In this document: in pieces, positions 43,377-49,399 of the stretch
How positions within the stretch are numbered: position 1 is the stretch's first letter
Layout: each line of letters begins with the position of its first letter
Assembly (NCBI RefSeq): GCF_018784445.1
Contig: NZ_WQOH01000025.1
Location: forward strand, 1-49,399
From: Gemmiger formicilis
Lineage (GTDB): Bacteria > Bacillota > Clostridia > Oscillospirales > Ruminococcaceae
Length of the DNA: 49,399 bases
Direction: 5' to 3'
Translations under genes and position numbers: made by a program
The notes under the pieces: model-generated
What the model saw: the letters and a program-made list of their open reading frames with translations, nothing else
Told to the model about the DNA's origin: nothing
Database searches by the model: none

Positions 43377-45050
43377 ATGGACATCAAAAAAGAATATGAG
43401 CGATGGCTTGCTAATGCAACGGCAGATGCCGATGTTGCCGCCGAACTGAAAACGCTGGACGATGCCAAAATCGAGGATGCCTTCTACCGTGACCTTGCCT
43501 TTGGCACGGGTGGTCTGCGCGGCGTGATTGGTGCGGGCACCAACCGCATGAACATTTACACGGTAGCAAAAGCGTCGCAGGGATTGGCTGACTATCTGAA
43601 GAAAAACTTTGCAGAACCTTCTGTGGCAATCGGCTATGACAGCCGCATCAAGAGCGACGTGTTCGCAAAAGTTGCCGCTGGTGTGTTTGCAGCAAATGGA
43701 GTGAAAGTCAATATCTGGCCTGTTCTGATGCCTGTTCCTACAGTGTCCTTTGCGACCCGTTATCTGCATACCTCTGCGGGTGTCATGGTCACCGCTTCCC
43801 ACAACCCCGGCAAATACAACGGCTACAAGGTTTACGGCGCAGATGGCTGCCAGATTACCACTGAGGCTGCTGCGGAGATTCTTGCCGAAATCGAGAAGCT
43901 GGACATTTTTGCAGACGTCAAGACTAGCGATTTTGAAGCAGGTGTTACAAGCGGCAACATCCAGTACATCCCGGACGAAGTCTATACCGCATTTGTGAAT
44001 GAGGTCAAGAATCAGTCTGTCCTGTTTGGCGAAGAAGTCAATAAGGATGTGGCTATTGTTTACAGCCCGCTGAACGGCACCGGCCTGAAGCCTGTGACCC
44101 GCACACTGAAGGAGATGGGCTACACCAACATCACCGTGGTCAAGGAGCAGGAGCAGCCGGACGGGAACTTCCCGACTTGCCCGTACCCGAATCCGGAGAT
44201 TAAAGAAGCTATGGCACTGGGCATGGAGTATGCCAAAAAGTGCAATGCGGATTTACTGCTTGCCACCGACCCGGACTGCGATCGTGTGGGCATTGCAGTC
44301 AAGAACAAGGCGGGTAAATATGAACTGCTGACCGGAAACCAGACAGGTATGCTGTTACTGGATTATATTTGCTGCCAGCGTGTGAAACACGGCAAGATGC
44401 CCGCCGACCCGGTCATGGTTAAGACCATCGTGACGATGGATATGGGGGAACAGATTGCCACCCATTATGGTTTGCGGACAATCAATGTGCTGACGGGATT
44501 CAAGTTTATCGGTGAGCAGATTGGCAAGCTGGAAAAGCAGGGCAGGGCAGACAGCTATGTGTTCGGCTTTGAGGAAAGCTACGGCTACCTGACCGGCTCC
44601 TACGTCCGCGATAAGGACGGCGTGGACGGTGCTTACATGATCTGCGAGATGTTCAGCTACTACGCCACCAAGGGCATCAGCCTGCTGGATAAGCTGGACG
44701 AGCTGTACAAGACCTATGGCTACTGCCTGAACACCCTGCACAGCTACGAGTTCGACGGCAGCGCCGGTTTTGCCAAGATGCAGAGCATTATGCAGGCATT
44801 CCGCGGCAATATCAAAGCGTTTGGCGGTAAGAAGGTTGTAAAGCTGCTGGATTATGCTTATGGCCTGGACGGGCTGCCCAAGTCTGAAGTGCTGAAGTTC
44901 CTGCTGGAAGATAACTGCTCTATTGTCGTGCGTCCCTCCGGCACGGAGCCGAAACTGAAAATTTACATTTCTGTCAGTGCCGAAAACAGAGAAGCTGCTG
45001 AAAAGGTCGAATGTGAAATTGTGAAAGACGCCGAGAAGTGGTTTGCTTAA
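43377..45050 (+). CDS. Phosphoglucomutase/phosphomannomutase
   Basis: 557 residues, alpha-D-phosphohexomutase of the long PgcA type. Marks in order: GTGGLRGVIGAGTNRMN (about 40-57), the phosphoserine loop TASHNPGKYNGYKVYG, the magnesium loop ATDPDCDRVG, the sugar-binding GFEESYGY and the phosphate-binding RPSGTEPKLKIY. It interconverts hexose-1-phosphate and hexose-6-phosphate. In this locus it would convert mannose-1-phosphate from GH130 to mannose-6-phosphate for ManA. AUG at 43377 with GAGGAAAA upstream, 11 bases after the ROK stop. The gene is complete. The 216 bases after it hold no convincing gene; a 62-codon frame there looks accidental. Confidence 0.94.
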   Translation: MDIKKEYERWLANATADADVAAELKTLDDAKIEDAFYRDLAFGTGGLRGVIGAGTNRMNIYTVAKASQGLADYLKKNFAEPSVAIGYDSRIKSDVFAKVAAGVFAANGVKVNIWPVLMPVPTVSFATRYLHTSAGVMVTASHNPGKYNGYKVYGADGCQITTEAAAEILAEIEKLDIFADVKTSDFEAGVTSGNIQYIPDEVYTAFVNEVKNQSVLFGEEVNKDVAIVYSPLNGTGLKPVTRTLKEMGYTNITVVKEQEQPDGNFPTCPYPNPEIKEAMALGMEYAKKCNADLLLATDPDCDRVGIAVKNKAGKYELLTGNQTGMLLLDYICCQRVKHGKMPADPVMVKTIVTMDMGEQIATHYGLRTINVLTGFKFIGEQIGKLEKQGRADSYVFGFEESYGYLTGSYVRDKDGVDGAYMICEMFSYYATKGISLLDKLDELYKTYGYCLNTLHSYEFDGSAGFAKMQSIMQAFRGNIKAFGGKKVVKLLDYAYGLDGLPKSEVLKFLLEDNCSIVVRPSGTEPKLKIYISVSAENREAAEKVECEIVKDAEKWFA

Positions 45051-45266
45051 AGTGAAGATTTTAGCGCCCTGTGCTGAGCGCCATAACCTATTTTGGTGCA
45101 GCTGCGACCGCACGGGGCATCGGCGGCATAGCCGAGGCTGGAATGCGGTGTTTCTACTCTGGCTGGGCATGACACAGTCAGCGTTTATTGTGTGCTATTT
45201 TTTGCGAGAACAGGAAACAGAAGATGCCTGAGTAAAAAATGAAATTTTGAGGTAAAGGAGATCCAT

Positions 45267-46172
45267 ATGAATATACTGAAATTGACTCCCAGCTGCAAGG
45301 ATTACCTGTGGGGCGGCAGCCGCCTGCGCAGTGACTTTGGCATCAAGAGCGATCTGAACCCGCTGGCCGAGGCGTGGGTGCTTTCCTGCCACCCGGACGG
45401 TCCCAGCTATCTGGCGGACGGCACAACGCTGGCGGACTATGTGACCGCCCACCCGGGCTGCCTTGGCACCGACTGCGAGAAGTTTGAACAGTTCCCAATC
45501 CTGACAAAGTTCATTGACGCAAAGAACAATCTGTCCATTCAGGTACACCCCTCCAACGAGTACGCGCTGAAAAACGAGCATCAGTACGGCAAGACCGAAA
45601 TGTGGTATGTGCTGGACTGTGAGCCGGGTGCCTTCCTGTACTATGGCTTTGACCATGAAATCTCCAAGGCGGAGTTTGAGGAGCGCATCAAGAATAACAC
45701 CCTGACCGAGGTGTTGAACGCCGTGCCGGTGCACAAGGGTGACTGCTTCTTTATTCCGGCCGGCACGCTGCACGCCATTTGCAAGGGCATTGTCATTGCC
45801 GAGGTACAGCAGAACTCCAACGTGACCTACCGTGTGTACGATTACGGCCGTGTGGGGGCGGACGGCAAGCCCCGCGCCCTGCACGTGGAGAAGGCGTTGG
45901 ACGTGACCCTGCGCACCCCGCCTGTCAAGCATGACTTCGGCAGCCATCTGGCGCAGGGTGAATATTTCACCGTGGATGCCAAGAACGGCGCGTTTGAGGA
46001 CACAGCGGACGAGAAGAGCTTTGTTTCGCTGCTCGTCACAGACGGCGAGGGTGAGCTGACCTGCGGTGGTGAGACCGTGGTCGTCAAGAAAGGCGACAGC
46101 TTCTTCCTGCCCGCAGGCAGCGGCAGCTATGCCGTGCGCGGTACCTGTCAGACCTTGGTGACAAGGGTGTGA
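45267..46172 (+). CDS. manA: Mannose-6-phosphate isomerase, class I (short form)
   Basis: 301 residues. A cupin metalloenzyme that interconverts mannose-6-phosphate and fructose-6-phosphate. Visible: LTPSCKDYLWGGSRLR near the start, PILTKFIDAKNNLSIQVHPS with metal ligands, KTEMWYVLD, FFIPAGTLHAICKG and RVYDYGRVG with the catalytic-site Arg region. Standard length for Firmicutes, unlike the 578-residue version at 23390. AAAGGAGAT lies 8 bases before the ATG. It is the last gene of the sugar locus. A second copy in one locus suggests separate regulation (GntR unit versus LacI unit) or a different task for the long form. Confidence 0.95.
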   Translation: MNILKLTPSCKDYLWGGSRLRSDFGIKSDLNPLAEAWVLSCHPDGPSYLADGTTLADYVTAHPGCLGTDCEKFEQFPILTKFIDAKNNLSIQVHPSNEYALKNEHQYGKTEMWYVLDCEPGAFLYYGFDHEISKAEFEERIKNNTLTEVLNAVPVHKGDCFFIPAGTLHAICKGIVIAEVQQNSNVTYRVYDYGRVGADGKPRALHVEKALDVTLRTPPVKHDFGSHLAQGEYFTVDAKNGAFEDTADEKSFVSLLVTDGEGELTCGGETVVVKKGDSFFLPAGSGSYAVRGTCQTLVTRV

Positions 46173-46324
46173 AGTAAGACTATTCGCTTGGCAGCGAACA
46201 TCGGGATAGAAAAACACCGCAACTTAGAAATCAATCTGTGCTGGATACGCAAGCAAAACAGATGAAAAAAGTTTATAAAAGCAAGATGGTAAGGATACAC
46301 ATAATAATAGGTGAAGTAATATAA

Positions 46325-46422
46325 GGCAATACCGCATAATTCTAAGTACCGATACGGCGAGCAAGGTGCGGCAGCCGCCGGAACGGTGCTTAAGCCGTCA
46401 GGCGGGAATTGTGCGGTATTGC
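46325..46422. mobile_element. MITE-like inverted-repeat element, about 98 bp
   Basis: Terminal repeats of 17 bp (46326-46342 and 46406-46422) match in 16 positions (GCAATACCGC at the outer ends). TATAA occurs on both sides (46320-46324 and 46423-46427), as a target duplication would. The GC-rich centre has further short complementary blocks (for example 46369-46380) and no gene. The surrounding DNA is AT-rich. The direct repeat is of simple composition, so it could be chance. Confidence 0.6.
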
Positions 46423-46571
46423 TATAAATTTTATGCTGTACCTGATACATTGCAAACAGCAGAAAAACTAGTACAGAGATATTTCATTGAAGAACTTACA
46501 CTGAATCTTTCTGTATGAGACAGGAACTTTTCTGCTATTGGCATATAGTCGGAATAAAAAACTTCTAATGC

Positions 46572-46614
46572 AAAACACCGCTGATTCCTTTACTGAAATC
46601 GGCGGTGTTTTTTT
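46572..46614 (+). terminator. Strong rho-independent terminator
   Basis: A 13-bp stem with one G-T pair (46574-46586 and 46597-46609), a 10-base loop and seven or more T. Probably ends transcription from the sugar operon before the HTH regulator. The sequence from 46173 to 46571 otherwise holds only the MITE-like element. Confidence 0.85.
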
Positions 46615-46642
46615 AACTTCAAAAATTCACAAAAAGTTCAAA

Positions 46643-46671
46643 TAATTAGTGCAAGGTTTTTGCACTAATTA
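46643..46671. promoter_or_regulatory. 12-bp-arm dyad, likely operator of the HTH gene
   Basis: TAATTAGTGCAA (46643-46654) and TTGCACTAATTA (46660-46671) are exact inverted repeats around GGTTT. It lies about 42 bases before the regulator's GTG start, a typical autoregulatory operator position. No clear promoter hexamers were identified beside it. Confidence 0.65.
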
Positions 46672-46712
46672 CATTTAAGATGGGGTTTAGAGAAATGAGA
46701 GGAGGTGATGGA

Positions 46713-47036
46713 GTGTCTGACGTCGAAATACGCCGCAATGAAATTATTGAGCTTTTATATACATATAAAAAATATAGCATCGATGATTTTGCGAAACGGT
46801 TCGGCGTTTCTCGCCGCACAATCAATTATGATATTGTTTACCTTATGGACTTTTACGAAATTGACACGAAGCCCGGTCCGCATGGAGGAATTTCTCTTAT
46901 AGACCGCAGACCCAATTCTCATACAGCATACTTAAAACCGATAGAAATTGAGTGGCTTCGCAGGAAGTACAATGAGGCAGAAACAGAAGAAGATCGTATG
47001 GCGGCACACTCCATTCTCCGACGCTTTTCTCTTTAG
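46713..47036 (+). CDS. Small HTH (DeoR-like) regulator
   Basis: 107 residues from a GTG at 46713, chosen because the perfect AGGAGGTGAT lies 7 bases upstream; ATGs at 46680 and 46695 lie before or within this site. The helix-turn-helix of the HTH_11/DeoR kind is at about 5-55: RNEIIELLYTYKKYSIDDFA, then FGVSRRTINYDIVYLMD as turn and recognition helix, and a wing GPHGGISLID. The C-terminal part is a short helical tail (PIEIEWLRRKYNEAETEEDR). It lacks a ligand domain. Similar short regulators occur on Clostridia ICEs. It may control the helicase gene downstream and itself through the dyad at 46643-46671. Confidence 0.8.
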   Translation: MSDVEIRRNEIIELLYTYKKYSIDDFAKRFGVSRRTINYDIVYLMDFYEIDTKPGPHGGISLIDRRPNSHTAYLKPIEIEWLRRKYNEAETEEDRMAAHSILRRFSL

Positions 47037-47095
47037 CGGATATAGTCCGTTCCCCAGCACCTTGACAACTGAATACCCAGCATAACAGGTACGTT

Positions 47096-47378
47096 CCTTT
47101 TCCGGCAGACCCGATGGGCGGTTTGGCAAAACCATATGTTGCCAAGGAAAAGGCTATAATGATACACCTGCAGCCTCCCGCGTCAGAGGGGGTGACCGAG
47201 CCGGAGTTGTAAGCAGTAAGACTCCGGCAAAGTCAGTGAACGGCCATTGCCAGTGGCCTGCCTGTTGTGTTCCCGGTGTCAGGGGTGCGGGCGGCAAATG
47301 TGGCACAGTTTCTTAACTATCTACTTTTGCCGTTTAGGGCAAATCGTGGGCAGCAGGACCCCAAGCGCCTGCTGCCCA
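47096..47378 (+). ncRNA. Candidate structured RNA or leader between HTH gene and helicase
   Basis: 381 bases (47037-47417) have no gene but many helices. 47096-47107 pairs with 47140-47153 (with an AA bulge), enclosing GGTTT/AAACC (47120-47124 with 47129-47133). TATAAT follows at 47155-47160. Then 47200-47207 pairs with 47221-47228 (8 bp), 47242-47246 with 47254-47258, and 47326-47331 with 47338-47343, ending in the terminator hairpin at 47347-47378. The density of pairs suggests an RNA or a long attenuating leader. I cannot match it to a known family. Confidence 0.45.
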
Positions 47379-47391
47379 TCATTTTGCTTTA
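47347..47391 (+). terminator. Terminator hairpin before the helicase gene
   Basis: An 11-bp perfect stem (47347-47357 and 47368-47378) around 10 bases, followed by the T-rich tail TCATTTTGCTTT. It lies 26 bases before the helicase start, so it either ends a small RNA or attenuates the helicase. Confidence 0.75.
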
Positions 47392-47417
47392 AACGGGATG
47401 GAAAACAGGGGTGTAAA

Positions 47418-49337
47418 ATGCAAACCTATCCAACGGGCTATGCGGAATCCCACCACATAGCCGAACAGATTTTCCGGGAGATTTTACCCCGGCACGGCAT
47501 GGCGGTGCGCGAGGAACAAATCGCGCTTTGCCATGAAGTTTTAGATACCTTATATAATAAGGAAATTTCCCTGTGCGAAGCAGGCGTGGGTACCGGCAAG
47601 ACGCTGGCCTACCTCGTGGGCTGTATTCTTTGGCAGATGAACCGTCCCGAACGGATGAAACTGCCTATCGTTATCTCCACTTCCAGCGTTGCCTTGCAGG
47701 ACGCTATCCTTACTGAGTATCTGCCCGACCTGTCCGCTGTCTTGCTGGACGAAGGTATCATTACAGCACCCATCACAGCCGTTGTCCGCAAGGGCAAAGA
47801 ACGCTTTGTCTGCGATGCCCGCCTTGCCGAAAGAGCATCGCTGGTGCAGCCAAGCAGAAAACGGCAGACCAACAGCCTGAACATTGCTGCGCACATTTTG
47901 GACATGGATCATATCCCGGAACTTTCCCGGTATGACCGCTGCCGAATTTGTGTGCCGCAGTCCTGCCCGCGAGATTGCTTTATGCGCTTGGATTGCCGCT
48001 ACCAGCAGTATCTGCGGGATTCCATGAAACCCGACATCCAAATTTGCAATCACAATTATTTGCTGGCAGACGCATCGCACCGACTTGAAGATAGGCCGCT
48101 GCTCCTGCGCAGCTATCAGGCGCTGGTGGTGGACGAGGCACACAAACTGCCCGATGCCGCCCGTCAGATGTACACGGAAACACTATCCTCGCGCGCCATG
48201 GATGAATTGTGCCTTTTATTACAACAGGCGCACTACAAGGATTTTGCCAGACAGCTGCGGACGACGTTCCTTACGCTGTCGTTCTCCTGCACGCAGGGGT
48301 TTTCCAAGCTGCGAAGAAAAGTGAGCGAACCGTTCGTGCTTACACCGTTCCGCCGCGCTGCTCTCATCGACTGTATAGCACTGTTGCAAAATGCTGGCGG
48401 ATTGCCGGATGTGCCGCGATACCTGCTGAACAGGCTGGGAGAAGCAGAAAGCCTCCTGCGCCTTTTTCTTTTGGAGGTGCCGACGCGCATCTTATACATC
48501 GACTACGATGCCGATGGCCAGCCCACATTCTGCGCAGCCAGCAACCGCGTACCGCAGCTGCTCCGCAGCGCCCTGTGGAACACACGCGAACCCGCGATTC
48601 TGACCTCCGGCACGCTGGCTGCAGCCGGAGATTTCAGCCACACCGAACAGCTTTTGGGGCTGACAACCTACCGGCCGTTGCGCCACTTCCGCGCGGATTC
48701 TCCGTTTAACTACAAGAAAAAATGTCTGTTATACTTTCCGCCGCGCACAAAAACGCGAATGGACAACCGCCGAATGGCAGAAGAAATCGTTCGGTTGGTT
48801 GGTGCCTGTCACGGTCATGCGCTGGTGCTGTTCACAGCGTACCGCCAGATGGCGGAAGTCCGCGCGCTGACGGACGGTCAGTGGCAATACCCGACCTATC
48901 AGGCATGGCGCAACGGCGGCAAAATCATCCAGAAGTTCAAGCAATCCGGCAACGGCGTTCTGTTTGCGGCAGGCTCCTGCTGGGAGGGCATCGACTTTCC
49001 CGGTGACATGGTGTCTTTGCTGATCATCGCCAAGCTGCCGTTTCCGATACCCGAACCGGTCAGCAACTACGAACGCCGGCAGTACCCGAATCTGCGCGAC
49101 TACATAAACGCCGAAATTATCCCCGAAATGCAGAAAAAACTGCGGCAGGGCTTTGGTCGTGCCATCCGTACCGAGCAGGACTCCTGCGTGGTGGCGATTC
49201 TGGACGAACGTGCGGGCATCGGCGGCAAGTACCATGATGCCGCGCTGGCAGCGCTGCCGACCTGCCCAATCATCGAGAAAATTGAAGATGTGCAGCAATT
49301 CATCCGGGAGCAGAAGCGCCCGGATTACTTTTTGTGA
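47418..49337 (+). CDS. DinG/XPD-type ATP-dependent DNA helicase
   Basis: 639 residues, superfamily 2 helicase of the DinG/Rad3 group, acting 5' to 3' in the family. Walker A AGVGTGKT is at 55-62, and the DEAH box is in ALVVDEAHKL. Between them lies a cluster of cysteines (RCRICVPQSCPRDCFMRLDC) consistent with an iron-sulphur domain. Later motifs include ILTSGTLA (motif III/IV region), FAAGSCWEGIDFPGD (motif V) and QGFGRAIRTEQD (motif VI). The ATG at 47418 is preceded by AGGGGTGT; the frame is open upstream but through the structured region. Such helicases are found on ICEs, where they may help replication or unwinding of transferred DNA. A new gene starts 15 bases after its stop codon. Confidence 0.92.
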   Translation: MQTYPTGYAESHHIAEQIFREILPRHGMAVREEQIALCHEVLDTLYNKEISLCEAGVGTGKTLAYLVGCILWQMNRPERMKLPIVISTSSVALQDAILTEYLPDLSAVLLDEGIITAPITAVVRKGKERFVCDARLAERASLVQPSRKRQTNSLNIAAHILDMDHIPELSRYDRCRICVPQSCPRDCFMRLDCRYQQYLRDSMKPDIQICNHNYLLADASHRLEDRPLLLRSYQALVVDEAHKLPDAARQMYTETLSSRAMDELCLLLQQAHYKDFARQLRTTFLTLSFSCTQGFSKLRRKVSEPFVLTPFRRAALIDCIALLQNAGGLPDVPRYLLNRLGEAESLLRLFLLEVPTRILYIDYDADGQPTFCAASNRVPQLLRSALWNTREPAILTSGTLAAAGDFSHTEQLLGLTTYRPLRHFRADSPFNYKKKCLLYFPPRTKTRMDNRRMAEEIVRLVGACHGHALVLFTAYRQMAEVRALTDGQWQYPTYQAWRNGGKIIQKFKQSGNGVLFAAGSCWEGIDFPGDMVSLLIIAKLPFPIPEPVSNYERRQYPNLRDYINAEIIPEMQKKLRQGFGRAIRTEQDSCVVAILDERAGIGGKYHDAALAALPTCPIIEKIEDVQQFIREQKRPDYFL

Positions 49338-49352
49338 AAAGAGGAACCTGAG

Positions 49353-49399
49353 ATGTACCTTATGCGAAACCACGATGTCTGGATTTATGTGCGCTGCGC
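49353..49399 (+). CDS. Unidentified gene, 5' end only
   Basis: An ATG at 49353 preceded by AGAGGAACCTGAG opens a frame (MYLMRNHDVWIYVRC...) running off the window. It lies 15 bases after the helicase stop codon and is likely its operon partner. Too short to identify. Confidence 0.5.
   Translation, partial: MYLMRNHDVWIYVRC

Noticed and set aside
45043-45231. A 62-codon plus-strand frame between the phosphohexomutase and manA
   Set aside because: Overlaps the mutase end, lacks a ribosome binding site and family resemblance, and has an unusual Cys/Arg/Trp-rich composition.
46325-46422. CRISPR repeat or attachment site as explanation of the GCAATACCGC inverted repeats
   Set aside because: Only two inverted copies, no spaced direct repeats, no cas genes, and no recombinase gene adjoining.
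46148-46450. A 100-codon minus-strand frame across the MITE-like element
   Set aside because: It is made largely of the inverted-repeat element and AT-rich flanks; no start signal or known domain.
46643-46671. Dyad read as a transcription terminator
   Set aside because: Arms are AT-rich, no T run follows, and it sits at operator distance before a regulator gene.

Overview
The window is a roughly 49 kb piece of a gut Firmicute genome, most likely Clostridia of the Oscillospiraceae/Ruminococcaceae (Faecalibacterium-like). This is judged from the Tn1549-like conjugation genes, moderately high GC with Gram-positive AGGAGG-type ribosome binding sites, and the style of the sugar-utilisation genes. 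No rRNA, tRNA or CRISPR array was seen.

Layout. (1) 1-1895: AT-richer DNA with two overlapping tyrosine recombinases (the first cut by the window edge), ending in a perfect 44-bp palindrome that abuts the 3' part of a DUF3846 gene. It looks like a small recombinase element that has landed in that gene. (2) 1981-20736: the backbone of a Tn1549/CTn-type integrative conjugative element (ICE). It holds metK, a TOPRIM primase-like protein, a HTH/DUF6017 protein, an orphan DNA methyltransferase, a candidate oriT, MobC, a relaxase, DUF4314, PcfB, the VirD4 coupling ATPase, Maff2, a VirB6-like protein, PrgI, the VirB4 ATPase and an M23 peptidase. Accessory genes (LbetaH-repeat protein, degenerate metallopeptidase-like protein, DUF4240, CPCC protein) sit between them. 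(3) 20773-46172: a carbohydrate locus with two GH38 enzymes, GH130, GH20, GH3, two ROK proteins, a phosphohexomutase, two class I mannose-6-phosphate isomerases, an ABC importer (two permeases and a binding lipoprotein, no ATPase), an MFS transporter, and GntR and LacI regulators. It also has relics of an IS3-type transposase and a lactonase. (4) 46173-49399: a MITE-like hairpin element, a terminator, a small HTH regulator behind a strong dyad, a roughly 380-base non-coding stretch with several hairpins, a DinG/XPD-type helicase and the start of one more gene.

How it fits together. The binding protein and permeases would import oligosaccharide. GH38 alpha-mannosidases, GH20 hexosaminidase and GH3 would trim it, and GH130 would phosphorolyse a beta-mannoside such as Man-GlcNAc. 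ROK kinases, the phosphohexomutase and the ManA enzymes would carry the sugars to fructose-6-phosphate. The enzyme set fits the mannose core of N-glycans, or beta-mannan fragments. There is no endoglycosidase, GH92 or GH125 in view, so the cell probably takes up pre-cut pieces. The locus begins 36 bp after the M23 stop codon and is followed by further element-like genes. It may therefore be ICE cargo, although a chromosomal locus flanked by two separate elements is not excluded.
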